DNA of 64,000 bases, from contig CANEFX010000011.1 in the NCBI GenBank assembly GCA_947426945.1, positions 1 through 64,000 on the forward strand, read 5' to 3'. This stretch comes from an uncultured Bacillota bacterium (GTDB taxonomy: Bacteria > Bacillota > Clostridia > Oscillospirales > Oscillospiraceae). The notes below the pieces were generated by a model. The model worked only from the letters and a program-made list of their open reading frames with translations. It ran no database searches and was not told the origin of the DNA. Shown in pieces: positions 26,135 through 35,864 of this stretch. A program made the position numbers and the translations under genes. Numbering within the stretch: position 1 is the stretch's first letter; every line of letters begins with the position of its first letter.

Positions 26135-29100
26135 CTAAAAATCTTTTCTGGCTGCAACAGAAAGGTGTATGTCTGCCAGCAGAACAGCGGTTTCACTATC
26201 GTCTTCTTTTCCCTTCCAGGCGACGACAAACCGAACATTGACGGAAACCGGACTGTACCCCTTTTCACACAATTCGCTGAGCTTTACGACACAAGCCCTG
26301 GAAAGCTTCGCTGCCCGAAACGTCTTTCCGTCCAGCTGCGCTGTAAGATACCCCTGGTCAAGTTCCAGTGGACTGCCGCTGTGCAGACGCAAAACCTGTG
26401 CCTTTTTGCCTTTGAAGAAATCGAGAACAACATCTCTATGCGTTAATTGAAGCGTAATTTCCTCTGGCTCTGGATAGATAACCGCGTCGGTCAGCTTCTC
26501 TAAGGCCGGCGTTTGATATGCATCAAAGATATCAGTATTGCAATGAATGTAGAGGTTATTTTTTGCCCGGGTCAGGCCCACATAAAGCTTGCGCCGGTCG
26601 GCGTCGCTCTGAAGGAAAACACGGTCCAGCAGCAGATAGACGCTGTCAAACTCCCGTCCCTTGGCCTTGTGGATGGTGGAGACAAAGATCGTCTCCCTAT
26701 CATCGGAGTAAAAATCCTCATACCGGGAGTCTCTGATAAATTCCTCCAGATCGCTGCGATATTTTCCATAGCTGTTGACCCGTTCAAAATCAGCAATAAG
26801 ATTCAGGCAGTTTTCCAGACAGGTGCTGTCATAATAGGCAGTTTGGAGTTGTTTTTTCGCATCATTCCACACGATATCGCTGATAACTGGGGCGGAACCT
26901 TGCCGTCTGTCAATGATCTTGAGAAAAAAGCGTATTTCAGCTAAATCATAGAGCCGGAAGCCATCCATTGATTGTATCAGCTTCGCACAGATGCTGTGTC
27001 TGGTCAACAGACCTAATACCCGCAGGGCCTCCTCGTTGGTATTAGTCAGAACGCACGCACTCCCGCTGCGGTAGGTTTTAATTATCTGCTCTGCAACCGG
27101 CTGCTCCAGGTGTCTGCCGGTGTGGCGGGTAATCTGGACGATGCCGTTTCCCTGCTGTACCGCTTGGATATCCTCCGCCTTCATTCGTACCTCAATCGAA
27201 TGGACGAATGCGTTAGCCAGCGCCACAACATTCCTGCGGCTGCGGAAATTTTCGGTCATCTCATACTGTGCTGCGCCAAACTCCTGAATCAAGGTACGCA
27301 TATATTTGGAATCGGAACCGCGAAACTCATAGATGTTCTGGTCATCGTCTCCCACGGCAATTACCCGCATTTCGTCGTTTCGTTTCATCAATGCAAGAAT
27401 CAGCCGGAATTCGTTCTCATCCATATCCTGCGCTTCGTCAATCACCAGCACCGTCTTGGCGATTCGATTGGGCTCCACACCGCCGCGTTCAATCAGTTCA
27501 GCTGCGTTCTTTACCACGTCCTCCACTCCATCCAGGCTGCCGATTTTGCCCAAAAGGTCAAAGCAATAGGAGTGGAAGGTCTTGATCTCCACAAAATTGG
27601 CCGCGTTGCCGATCAAGCCGATCAGCCGATTTTTGAACTCGGTGGCCGCAGCCCGGGAAAATGTCACCATCAGCAGCTGCTCATGTTTCACGTCCTCCAG
27701 GGTCAGCAGGGAGGCCAGCTTGTGGACCAGAACCCGGGTTTTTCCGCTGCCGGGTCCCGCTGCCACTACAATGTATTTGGACTCGGAATCGTGAATGATT
27801 TTGGACTGAGTTTCAGACAGGCCCCCGAACAACTGCCGGTATTTTTCCGGCGTGATATTCCGGTTGATCTCAGCGGCCCGCTCTCCTTTAAAGTATTTTG
27901 TGATGAATTTTTTAAAATCTAATTGAAAATAATCCTGAACAAATTGCAGTGCAGCGCTGTAATCCTGTACCATCAAATTGGCATATTCGCCCACAATATG
28001 AATCTGTTGAATCTTCTGCTTGTAGTATTCGTTAAGGGTCTTATAGTCCTCCTGCTTGTACCGGATTTTGTTATCCAAAATAAGACGCTTAACCTCCATG
28101 CCGTTGTAGAGAACCAGAAATCCACCCTCCAGCCGCATAGCGCCAGTTTTGGACAGATACAAAAGCGCGTCCTCCATGTCAGCCAGGGTCGTCTCAGCCC
28201 CGGAAAGCTGGATCTTAGGCTGGCTGCAATACTCCTGGTACAGTCCGAGCAGCGAAAATTGAACCAGGGACTGATCGGACTGTACATCGCTTTCCGCCGA
28301 TGTGGACGCTAAAGTATACAGGTGCTCCAGTATGAAACGGCACAGCTCAATTCGCTTTCCGAATTTTTCCAGCAGCCGTTCCCGTTCCATCAGCGGCGTT
28401 ATTACCACATACCGGCTGATACCGCTCTCCTGCTTGGCAATATACCCTTTAATGGTCAAATAATATAGGATGGTGCGGATATTCCTGATCGAAGTATGGG
28501 AAATACCGCTGTCTAAGGCCGCCTCGTTCAACTCCTTCAGAGCAAAGCTGCATTCCTGATCGCCAATTCGGCTGAAAAGAAATTGCTCCAGCTTCGCAAA
28601 GCGGTCTAAGGTCTGCATAGAGCGGTTCTGGGTATCCTGCTTATAGATGTAGGCGGACATGTCCATGGAGTCGGCCAAAAGGCCCTCCTGCCGCATCATA
28701 TTGACACAGTCAATGACGTCCCGCTTTTCCAGACCCAGGATATCCGCAAGGTAGTCCACCCGGGATTCCGCGTCGTCATTTCCGGCGTCGGCAATGCTGC
28801 GGCTGGAAATCAGAGATTTGATGATTCGTTTGGCCTGTACTTTCTGGCTGCTGGAAAAATATCTGGACCGATCAATCCGGCAGCTGGCCTCCTCCATATT
28901 TGCGGCCCGGATGCTGGTGGCGTAGATACGGGGCATATTCCGGCCTCGTTTTACATAACCTGCGTTTTCCAGCGCGGCAATGGCTGTTTTTACCCGCGTT
29001 TCCATGTCGCTGCCCGAATCGTCCCACCCCGCCTGTCGGGCTATCTCCAGCGGGGAGCAGCAGACGGTGGCGCGGTTCCGGGTTAAATCCTTCATAGCTT

Positions 29101-30961
29101 TCCAGACCTGCTGAATCTCGCTGATGCTCAGCTTCGTCTGGTTGAGAAGAATGAAGTGTTTATCCAAATCGTTGTCATGGAACAGGACATAGCACTCTGC
29201 CGTAATAGACGGATCCCGGCCGGCACGGCCTGCCTCCTGGATATAGTTTTCCAGAGAGTCAGAAATATCGTAGTGAACGACCAGTCGGACATCCTTTTTA
29301 TCCACCCCCATGCCAAAAGCGGAGGTTGCAACGATGATTTTAATGTCGCCGCAGATGAAAGCATCCTGATTGGCGATTTTATCCGAGGGATCCATCTTCC
29401 CATGGTAGGGTCTGGCGGGAAAGCCGTCGCTGGTCAGCTTTTCCGCCAGCTGCCAAGTCCGTCTGGTCCGGGAAACGTAGATAATAGTGGGGCAATCCCT
29501 CTGTTCAATAAGGGAACGGAGCACGTTGTATTTATCTGACTCCGTCTCCTGGTGGATCACGACATAACGCAGATTTTCCCGGGAAGCCGCAGAGGTAAAC
29601 AGCTCCAGCTCCATACCAAGTTTTTCCTGAAAGTAATCGCGGATATCGCTGATGACCTTCTGTTTGGCGGTGGCTGTGAAGCAGGAGACAGGAATCGGAG
29701 AAGTTAAGCCCTTTCTGGTCTGTAACGCTCGAATAAAATCGCCAATATAAAGATAATCAACCCGAAAATCCTGCCCCCAGGCGGAGAAGCAGTGAGCCTC
29801 GTCAATGACAAAACGCACCACATTGCGAGACAGCAGCAGTTTTTCAATGGTGCGAGAGCGCAACTGTTCCGGTGAGATATAAAAGATTGTAGCCAGGCCG
29901 TTTGCCACCCGCTCCAGCGCCTCGGCCCGCTCCACAGGGCTGAGCAGGCCGTTGACTGTGACGGCGTCCACCAGGCCGTGCTCGTTCAGATTATCCACCT
30001 GATCCTTCATGAGGGACTGGAGCGGTGAGATCACGACTGTCAGTCCGTGCTCTGTCTGCCCCGCCATCAGAGCGGGCAGCTGGAAGGTGATGGATTTTCC
30101 GCCTCCGGTGGGAAATACTGCAAGCAGAGATTTTCCATTTGCCGCCGCCTGTACTGCCCGCTCTTGGAGCGGCTCGCCGCCATAGGAACGAAATTGGTCA
30201 AAGCCGAAAAACTCCTTCAGCTTCCGATGAATTCCAAAAGCTTCCCGACAGTATGGACATCCGTTTTTACAAGGTCGGCCTCGGAGCATTTTCACCACAT
30301 ATTCAATTCGGGGGTAGTTTCGTGTGAGCCAAGGCGGTGTGACTGAATGATAGTCGTTGCATCCAATCAGCGCCAAGGCATAGGCCAACTCAACAGGATG
30401 GCTGGAAATCAAGATGTGCAGATCCGCATTCGCACAAATTTTTCCTGAAAACTCCTGCCTAATTGCTCGCTCCACAGCAGGAGAGAGCGGGTAGTACTTC
30501 ATAAAGGCGAAAAAGTCTTGAAATTCCTCGAACTGGTTCAGAAGCCCATAATAGATTGCTTTACGGTAGGCAGACAGTTCTGAAAATGCGTTTACTTCGT
30601 CATAGAACAATTTTTGGGCCTTTTTTGCGTCATTGAGGGGATTGTTCAATTCATTGGTCTGGAGCTTGTCATCCTTCAGCAGCGCGTGATAGGGTCGCTC
30701 CGGAAACAGCAGCGGCGAGAGGTAGAGGGTATCAATGATCTTTGCAGAAAGCGGCGCATCCAACGACGGCCGCAAATAGCGCAGGTCGTGGTGCAAAATA
30801 TTGTGACCACATAAAAATGCAGAACCAGCTATAAATGCGGAAAAATCTTGTATGGACGGGGAGTGAAATTGGGAGCTGTCCTCTTTTACGGCCCCTAAAT
30901 CTATGATTTTTTTGTCCGATACACCGATTTCACTGTCGATGAATACAATAGACTCTGTCAT
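26135..30961 (-). CDS. Giant exonuclease-RecQ-UvrD fusion helicase
   Basis: A protein of about 1608 residues joining three DNA enzymes. The N-terminus looks like a DEDD 3'-5' exonuclease (FIDSEIG, CGHNILHHDLRYL, NDAKKAQKLF). A RecQ-type SF2 helicase follows, with Walker A FPTGGGKS near residue 285 and VIDEAHCFSAWGQDFR near 385. A helical linker leads to a UvrD-type SF1 helicase: AAGPGSGKTRVL near 1065, VIDEAQDMDENE, GDDDQNIYEFRG, STIHKAKGREFDSVYL and YVGLTRAKNNLYIH. The frame opens at 31030, but AGGGGTGG before the ATG at 30961 and the start of homology (MTESIVFIDSE) favour the later start. It sits alone, next to a transposase remnant and scar B. DNA repair or a role against foreign DNA is possible. 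Confidence 0.88.
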   Translation of the reverse strand: MTESIVFIDSEIGVSDKKIIDLGAVKEDSSQFHSPSIQDFSAFIAGSAFLCGHNILHHDLRYLRPSLDAPLSAKIIDTLYLSPLLFPERPYHALLKDDKLQTNELNNPLNDAKKAQKLFYDEVNAFSELSAYRKAIYYGLLNQFEEFQDFFAFMKYYPLSPAVERAIRQEFSGKICANADLHILISSHPVELAYALALIGCNDYHSVTPPWLTRNYPRIEYVVKMLRGRPCKNGCPYCREAFGIHRKLKEFFGFDQFRSYGGEPLQERAVQAAANGKSLLAVFPTGGGKSITFQLPALMAGQTEHGLTVVISPLQSLMKDQVDNLNEHGLVDAVTVNGLLSPVERAEALERVANGLATIFYISPEQLRSRTIEKLLLSRNVVRFVIDEAHCFSAWGQDFRVDYLYIGDFIRALQTRKGLTSPIPVSCFTATAKQKVISDIRDYFQEKLGMELELFTSAASRENLRYVVIHQETESDKYNVLRSLIEQRDCPTIIYVSRTRRTWQLAEKLTSDGFPARPYHGKMDPSDKIANQDAFICGDIKIIVATSAFGMGVDKKDVRLVVHYDISDSLENYIQEAGRAGRDPSITAECYVLFHDNDLDKHFILLNQTKLSISEIQQVWKAMKDLTRNRATVCCSPLEIARQAGWDDSGSDMETRVKTAIAALENAGYVKRGRNMPRIYATSIRAANMEEASCRIDRSRYFSSSQKVQAKRIIKSLISSRSIADAGNDDAESRVDYLADILGLEKRDVIDCVNMMRQEGLLADSMDMSAYIYKQDTQNRSMQTLDRFAKLEQFLFSRIGDQECSFALKELNEAALDSGISHTSIRNIRTILYYLTIKGYIAKQESGISRYVVITPLMERERLLEKFGKRIELCRFILEHLYTLASTSAESDVQSDQSLVQFSLLGLYQEYCSQPKIQLSGAETTLADMEDALLYLSKTGAMRLEGGFLVLYNGMEVKRLILDNKIRYKQEDYKTLNEYYKQKIQQIHIVGEYANLMVQDYSAALQFVQDYFQLDFKKFITKYFKGERAAEINRNITPEKYRQLFGGLSETQSKIIHDSESKYIVVAAGPGSGKTRVLVHKLASLLTLEDVKHEQLLMVTFSRAAATEFKNRLIGLIGNAANFVEIKTFHSYCFDLLGKIGSLDGVEDVVKNAAELIERGGVEPNRIAKTVLVIDEAQDMDENEFRLILALMKRNDEMRVIAVGDDDQNIYEFRGSDSKYMRTLIQEFGAAQYEMTENFRSRRNVVALANAFVHSIEVRMKAEDIQAVQQGNGIVQITRHTGRHLEQPVAEQIIKTYRSGSACVLTNTNEEALRVLGLLTRHSICAKLIQSMDGFRLYDLAEIRFFLKIIDRRQGSAPVISDIVWNDAKKQLQTAYYDSTCLENCLNLIADFERVNSYGKYRSDLEEFIRDSRYEDFYSDDRETIFVSTIHKAKGREFDSVYLLLDRVFLQSDADRRKLYVGLTRAKNNLYIHCNTDIFDAYQTPALEKLTDAVIYPEPEEITLQLTHRDVVLDFFKGKKAQVLRLHSGSPLELDQGYLTAQLDGKTFRAAKLSRACVVKLSELCEKGYSPVSVNVRFVVAWKGKEDDSETAVLLADIHLSVAARKDF

Positions 30962-31198
30962 ACCCGCCACCCCTGTCATACCGGATCTTGAAGCTGCCTC
31001 AGAAATACATTTTTCCCCATAATACCACATCTTTTCTGGTTTGGAAAGAATACGGCTTGATGTTCAGCTCTTCGATAGAATTTTCTGGTGTAACAGACTC
31101 ACCTGGATCAATATCTAAATTCATGTGCCAGGATATCTGTATCTGGGTGGCACTGAGTACAGCCACTCAAAATGAATTGGGGCGGAGAGTACGAAAAT

Positions 31199-31370
31199 GT
31201 GGCAATTATGGTTGCGATCGCGGTAAATGAGGATGGATACCACTCATCCTGCGACTTCCCCGGTGAACGCTGAACAAGAATCCGTACCAACGATGTCGTT
31301 GAACGGCTCAACCGGGAGATCCGCCGCCGCACCCGGGTGGGCACTTTCCCCGGCGGTAACTCTGCCCTTT
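31199..31370 (+). pseudogene. IS256-family transposase remnant
   Basis: In one frame the region reads VAIMVAIAVNEDGYH, hits a TGA at 31271-31273, and continues as RTNDVVERLNREIRRRTRVG and then TFPGGNSAL. Both pieces are hallmarks of Mutator/IS256 transposases (the VNEDGY segment and the C-terminal ERLNREI.RRTRV box). The middle of the gene is deleted and one codon is missing in the second box. No terminal inverted repeats were found. It marks past mobile-element activity beside scar B. Confidence 0.8.
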
Positions 31371-31383
31371 CACCAAGAAAAGC

Positions 31384-31419
31384 AAAACCTGCGTATAACT
31401 ATCGTTAAACGCAGGTTTT
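31384..31419. terminator. Hairpin terminator attached to scar B
   Basis: An 11-bp stem, AAAACCTGCGT (31384-31394) with ACGCAGGTTTT (31409-31419), and a 14-base loop, with A and T runs at either end. It is placed beside a tRNA-3'-like sequence as at scars A and C. Confidence 0.7.
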
Positions 31420-31427
31420 GTCTACTT

Positions 31428-31478
31428 TGGAGCTAGCAGTGGGAATTGAACCAACAGCCGCTGGTTGTTGATAAGGGA
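31428..31478 (-). repeat. tRNA 3'-end-like scar B
   Basis: Minus-strand sequence ends TTCAATTCCCACTGCTAGCTCCA-like (31428-31450). The acceptor 3' strand GCTAGC-T-CCA is identical to that of the intact tRNA-Thr at 52118-52192, and the T-arm is nearly so. The D and anticodon arms are missing; instead the sequence runs into AACAACCAGCGGC. It is probably an attachment-site copy or decayed tRNA-Thr. Confidence 0.6.
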
Positions 31479-31484
31479 ATATCT

Positions 31485-32678
31485 TCACTTTACAAAAGAA
31501 ACAAAAATGCTGATGATAAAAATGGAGACGGCGTTGGACACCAGCGTGGTGCCCAGGCTCAGCAGGGGGCTCAGGCGGCTGGTGAGGGTGCCACGTAGAT
31601 GCTCCGGAGCGCCGGCGACGGCCTGATTAACCAGCATCTGATTGACCGGAAAACCCATGACGCAGTTCATGGTGAGGGTGATTCCAGCGTAGGGGCTCAT
31701 ATCCAGCAGCCGGGCAAAGCCCACGCCGCAGGCGGTCAGCACCGCGGACCCCAGGGCCAGGGCAATCAGTACGGGGAGGACCAGGGACAGCAGGGTGTCC
31801 AGGGGGGTGTCGGCCAGGTTGTTGGCCATCAGGCCCATGAGGCTGAGGATGAGCAGACCGTAGCTGTCGCACTTGAACAGGGGGGCCCGGTCTATCAGGC
31901 CCAGATTGCCCAGTAGCACCCCCAGCAGCAGGGCGGTGATGTTCAGGTTGACGCCCAGACCGGCCAGCACCGTGCCTTGGAGGGCGTAGTTCACCACCGC
32001 CACCGCCATAATCAGCCCCAGGTAATAGGCGGGGGTCTTGTAGGGCTGGGGAATCCTTGCCACAGGGCCGAAGGCCGGGGCCATGGGGCCCGGTACCGGC
32101 CTCCCGGTGGGAGGGGCAGCCGGGGGAGAGGCGGACAGCTCCTCCGCCAGGCGGGCGGTCTCCCTGTGCAGAGCCCAGGTCACCACCGGGACGGAGAACA
32201 ACCCCTGAAACATGAAGATCATCCAGGGGTAGAAGGAGATGTCCGGCCGGACATTGGACACCCACCGGGAGCCGATGGCGCAGGAGGCCCCGCCTCCCAC
32301 CACCGACCCGGGGGCCAGCAGGGCCAGGTCCCGGCCGATCAGGGGGGGCAGCACGATTAACAGCACTGCCGTCATCACCAGAGAGGAAGCCACAACCAGG
32401 AGGGCCTCCTTTTTCTTTGCCCGGAGCATGGGCAGGTCCACCATGGTGCCCGAGTGGATCACCAGCACATTGAAGGCGATGGTGCCCACCGCCACCATGT
32501 TGGAGGACAGCAGCAGATCCCTGGGCAATCCCAGGGCGAAGCCGGCGGCAAAGAGCCCGCCGAAAAACAGGGGCATGGGTACCAGGGAGCGCAGCCGGGT
32601 GGCCAGGCTCTGGGCGGCAAATACGATCACCAGAAAGACCAGAAAGCTCTGGGCAAAGCTCCAGGTGTAGGTGGGCAT
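31485..32678 (-). CDS. Putative permease, about 10-11 helices, substrate unknown
   Basis: A 397-residue membrane protein with about ten hydrophobic helices and a proline-rich cytoplasmic loop near residues 185-205 that splits it into two halves. The overall layout and glycine-rich segments (GSVVGGGASCAIGSRW) recall GltS-like or 2-keto-3-deoxygluconate-type carriers, but I do not recognise the family firmly. AAAGG precedes the ATG. It lies downstream of a CocE/NonD hydrolase gene on the same strand, with a hairpin in between, and so may move that enzyme's substrate or product. Confidence 0.65.
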   Translation of the reverse strand: MPTYTWSFAQSFLVFLVIVFAAQSLATRLRSLVPMPLFFGGLFAAGFALGLPRDLLLSSNMVAVGTIAFNVLVIHSGTMVDLPMLRAKKKEALLVVASSLVMTAVLLIVLPPLIGRDLALLAPGSVVGGGASCAIGSRWVSNVRPDISFYPWMIFMFQGLFSVPVVTWALHRETARLAEELSASPPAAPPTGRPVPGPMAPAFGPVARIPQPYKTPAYYLGLIMAVAVVNYALQGTVLAGLGVNLNITALLLGVLLGNLGLIDRAPLFKCDSYGLLILSLMGLMANNLADTPLDTLLSLVLPVLIALALGSAVLTACGVGFARLLDMSPYAGITLTMNCVMGFPVNQMLVNQAVAGAPEHLRGTLTSRLSPLLSLGTTLVSNAVSIFIISIFVSFVK

Positions 32679-32704
32679 AACAAATCAGCCTTTCTTGGGG
32701 TATA

Positions 32705-32737
32705 GGTTCGGCTCCCGCCGGAAGGGGGAGCCGAACC
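32705..32737 (-). terminator. Intercistronic hairpin between hydrolase and permease
   Basis: A 12-bp perfect stem, GGTTCGGCTCCC (32705-32716) with its complement (32726-32737), and a 9-base loop, without a T run on the minus strand. It may reduce read-through from the hydrolase into the permease. Confidence 0.55.
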
Positions 32738-32746
32738 GCGTTGTTT

Positions 32747-34591
32747 TTAGTGGGTCGCGCCCTTGCCGCTGCCGCCGATGACGATGTTGTCATCGCACAC
32801 CGGCTGGAGCCAGTTTTCGGCGGGGGTATAGGGGATGTAGGGCATCAGGATGTAGGAGGGGTAATCCGCGTCCCGGTAGATCTTGTAGTTGACGGTGTCG
32901 CAGCTGGGGATGGGACCCAGGTGGCTCATCTTGCCCTCCCAGGCGCCGTCCTGGTGCTCGAAGTTGTCCATGGCCTTGATCTCCAGCTCGATGGAGGAGC
33001 CGGCGGGGAAGACCATGCCGATGGGGTTGACCTCGATGACGTATTCCCTGATCTCCCCCGGGGTGATGGGCACCCGCTTGGAGTAGTCATGGACGGGGCG
33101 GCCGATCTGGCTCTTCTCTTTGTCCAGGGGGTAGCTGCACTTGAGCTGGCCGGTGCGGCAGACGGGCATCCGGGTGCCCCCGGCGGTGATCTGCCACAGC
33201 TTGACGATAATATTGGCGTCCGGCGCGTCGATGACGGCGAAGAGGTGCAGCTCGATGGGGCCGGTGAACTCGGTGGGCTGACTGAGCCGGTCGGTGCGGT
33301 AGCACAGGGTTTCCACCTCTGTGGTGATGTGTGGGGGGCGGTGGGTGAAGCTGTCGGGGGGCAGCTTGCCCTCCACGGGGGGCTCCCACCGCAGCTGATG
33401 GAAGGTGTGGAGATACAGCTTCTTCCAGTCGGTGCGGGCCAGGGGGTACTCGTGCTCATAACGGTAGCCCCGGCCGATGATGTTCAGCTTCATGGGGGGC
33501 TCCTCGGTGATGCCGGTGTCTACCCCTTTCATCCAGTGGTCGTACCACCGCAGGCACTCCTCGTCCATAAAGCGGTAGGGCAGCTCCATGCCGTTGTAGC
33601 CCTCCATCACGCCGCAGCGCTTGTAGCACTTGGTCTCGGTGGAATTCATGGCGTTGAACACCGGGGCGCTCCACCGGCCGGTGGGGGCCCAGCCGCACTT
33701 GAAATAGGTGGGGACGGTGAGTTTGTCATACTTGTACTTCATGGATCGGGCCTTCCAGAACTCGTCCTCGTTGGGGTGAATCAGGTAGTCCAGATAGAAG
33801 GTGTGATACTTGGGAGGCCAGGTGGTGAAGATCTTGTTGAAGAAGGAGTTGATGGCGATATCCGGGTCCTCCTGGGCCTGGGCGATGCGCTCCTTGGTCC
33901 TGTCCTCCCCCTCGTCATGGAGAGTCCAGGGGACGGGGTTGTTGGAGGGGCACAGCTCCCAGTACATGTTCATGTAGGTATTGGCCACGCCACCGTAGCG
34001 TCCGTGCTGATAGTAGTCGTCGGTGTAGCTCAGGGGCATGATGCAGGTGAGATGGGGGGGCTGGAGGGCGGCCACCAGGGGCTGGATGATGCCGAAATAG
34101 CTGTAGCCGTGGAGGGCCACTTTGCCGTCGCCCCACTTACACTGAGTGCCAGCCCACTCCACCACGTCGTAGACGTCTTCCTGCTCCTGGGGGTTGTAAA
34201 TGCCGTAGAACTCCCCCTCGCTCTTACCGATGCCCCGGGGATTGGGAACGATGAAGGTGTAGCCCCGCTGGACATAGAAGTCCATGTCCCCCGCCTCCAG
34301 GGAGTGGTCGAAGTAGTTGGATTTGCCGGGTAGGGGACCGTGGCGCATGGCCTGCATCTCCTTGCCGTAGGCCGACCAGGCGATGAGGGCGGGGGCCTTC
34401 TCGATCTCGGCGGGGTGGTAGACGTCGCAGTAGATCTTGCAGCCGTCCCGCAGGACGATCTCCACGTCGCTCTCCAGGGCCACCGTGTACTCGGGCTTGG
34501 ACAGCTGGTCCAGATTTTTGGTGTACCGCCGGTCCCAGTAGACGGGGACCTTATACAGTCCGGTCAGTTCCTTGAATTCTTGTTGGTTCAT
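32747..34591 (-). CDS. CocE/NonD-family hydrolase 1 with atypical active site
   Basis: A 614-residue alpha/beta-hydrolase with a C-terminal jelly-roll domain, as in cocaine esterase and X-Pro dipeptidyl-peptidases. The nucleophile elbow GYSYFG is intact and NPRGIGKSEG is present. At the usual Asp site (GWYD) the sequence is CGWAPTGRW, and where GPW.HG normally supplies His it reads GVMEGYNG before RWYDHWMKGVDTGI. By eye, two of three triad residues are therefore not in their usual places. The frame opens at 34717, but AAGGAG before the ATG at 34591 sets the start. A paralogue lies at 38030-39850. It probably cleaves an ester or amide and may have a moved triad. Confidence 0.85.
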   Translation of the reverse strand: MNQQEFKELTGLYKVPVYWDRRYTKNLDQLSKPEYTVALESDVEIVLRDGCKIYCDVYHPAEIEKAPALIAWSAYGKEMQAMRHGPLPGKSNYFDHSLEAGDMDFYVQRGYTFIVPNPRGIGKSEGEFYGIYNPQEQEDVYDVVEWAGTQCKWGDGKVALHGYSYFGIIQPLVAALQPPHLTCIMPLSYTDDYYQHGRYGGVANTYMNMYWELCPSNNPVPWTLHDEGEDRTKERIAQAQEDPDIAINSFFNKIFTTWPPKYHTFYLDYLIHPNEDEFWKARSMKYKYDKLTVPTYFKCGWAPTGRWSAPVFNAMNSTETKCYKRCGVMEGYNGMELPYRFMDEECLRWYDHWMKGVDTGITEEPPMKLNIIGRGYRYEHEYPLARTDWKKLYLHTFHQLRWEPPVEGKLPPDSFTHRPPHITTEVETLCYRTDRLSQPTEFTGPIELHLFAVIDAPDANIIVKLWQITAGGTRMPVCRTGQLKCSYPLDKEKSQIGRPVHDYSKRVPITPGEIREYVIEVNPIGMVFPAGSSIELEIKAMDNFEHQDGAWEGKMSHLGPIPSCDTVNYKIYRDADYPSYILMPYIPYTPAENWLQPVCDDNIVIGGSGKGATH

Positions 34592-34749
34592 AGTCGTCTC
34601 CTTTTCCTTTCGTCGTTTCAGGGGCGCCGGGAGATGCATCCGGTCCGCAGGAGCAGAGTTTTTCATGGCCATGTCAAAAAGGGCTCCCCGGTCCGGCACC
34701 TCCCGGCTGCGCTTCATGCTGTTAATCTACACAAAAAGAAAGCGGCTGT

Positions 34750-34767
34750 CTGTCAGAAATCTGACAG
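34750..34767. promoter_or_regulatory. Crp/Fnr-type operator upstream of hydrolase 1
   Basis: CTGTCA-GAAATC-TGACAG, a perfect inverted repeat; flanking T and A extend the arms to 7 bp. It lies about 160 bases upstream of the hydrolase start, between that gene and the Crp/Fnr regulator gene. The same half-sites with the same 6-base spacing occur at 35865-35882. Confidence 0.65.
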
Positions 34768-34817
34768 AACGCCAGCTTTTGAAAAAATATCCGGATTTTT
34801 CCCCTGGAGGGCATGAG

Positions 34818-34845
34818 AGGGCCGGTCCCCATGGGGACCGGCCCT
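34818..34845 (-). terminator. Palindromic hairpin after the Crp/Fnr gene
   Basis: A 13-bp perfect stem, AGGGCCGGTCCCC with its complement, around AT, located 25 bases beyond the Crp/Fnr stop on the minus strand. There is no T run. It is likely a terminator or message-stabilising hairpin. Confidence 0.6.
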
Positions 34846-34869
34846 GTTGCAGGCGGCGGTATGGCGGTT

Positions 34870-35574
34870 TCAGCAGCGCAGTTCGCTGTTCATGATGATG
34901 TCCAGCAGGCAGTCCAGGTCCAGCACCGACAGCCTGCCCCGGTCGGTGGTAATCCACCCGGCCTTCCGCCAGTCCCCCAGGATGGCGGCGGCGGTCTGAC
35001 GGGCCATCCCCGCCGAGGCGGCCAAGGAGCTCTGGGTTACCCGCAGCTCGGCGCTCCGGCTCTGTCCCGCCCCTGGCATCAGGTTCAGCAGGGTGAAGGC
35101 CAGCCGCCCGGGGGCGTCCAGATACATGGAGTTGACCATGTTCTGGGCGCTGTTGGTCAGCCGCTCCACCAGCTCCCGGATGACCACCTGGCAGATGGTG
35201 TGGTTGGACCAGGCCAGTTGGAGAAACACGGGCTTGGGCATCACCACCAAGGTGGAGTCCTCGGTCACCAGGGCGGTGTTGAGATACTCCATGTCGGTCA
35301 TCACCGCCGTCTCTCCGAAGTAGTCCCCCGGGCACTTCACCTTGACGATCACGTCCACGCTCTCCCGGTAGTAGACCTGCTCCATGATATAGCCCCGCTG
35401 GAGGAAGTACATCAGGCTGGCCGGGTCCCCCTTCCGATAGAGGATGGCGCCTCGCTTGTGGTGGGTAAGGCGGCAGTGGCCGGCCGCCTCCTCCAGCACC
35501 GGGAGGGGCACCTCGCGGAAGATGTTGGTGGATTTCAGAAAGCTGCTGATGGCGGCAATTTTTGTCTGCTCCAT
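34870..35574 (-). CDS. Crp/Fnr-family transcriptional regulator
   Basis: A 234-residue regulator with an N-terminal cyclic-nucleotide-like beta-barrel (HKRGAILYRKGDPASLMYFLQRGYI, CPGDYFGETAVMTD), a long dimer helix and a C-terminal winged HTH (VTQSSLAASAGMARQTAAAILGDWRKAG). It lacks the cysteine cluster of oxygen-sensing Fnr, so it senses something else, perhaps a small organic ligand. The frame opens at 35607, but GAGAGG fits the ATG at 35574 (MEQTKIAAIS). It lies between hydrolase 1 and the APC transporter, and matching CTGTCA-N6-TGACAG palindromes flank it on both sides. Confidence 0.88.
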   Translation of the reverse strand: MEQTKIAAISSFLKSTNIFREVPLPVLEEAAGHCRLTHHKRGAILYRKGDPASLMYFLQRGYIMEQVYYRESVDVIVKVKCPGDYFGETAVMTDMEYLNTALVTEDSTLVVMPKPVFLQLAWSNHTICQVVIRELVERLTNSAQNMVNSMYLDAPGRLAFTLLNLMPGAGQSRSAELRVTQSSLAASAGMARQTAAAILGDWRKAGWITTDRGRLSVLDLDCLLDIIMNSELRC

Positions 35575-35864
35575 AAAACGGCCCTCTCTTTTTCCCCTGC
35601 TATGCATTGTGTCAAATCTGAGTTCAGTCTACCACAGATTGAATAAAAAAAGCAACTGCAATTTTGCATTTATACTTCTATATGACGAAAAAATTGAGGA
35701 ACACAAAATGAATGATAGATTTTGATATTTTTTCGGCAGGTTTCCCCAAAAAAATCCGGAAATGGTTTGATAATTTCCCTCATTTTATATAATTATACAA
35801 AATAGCCAAAACAGAGAAGCCTTGCCTGGGAATAGGGTACAAAACCAACAAATAATTTGCCTTT

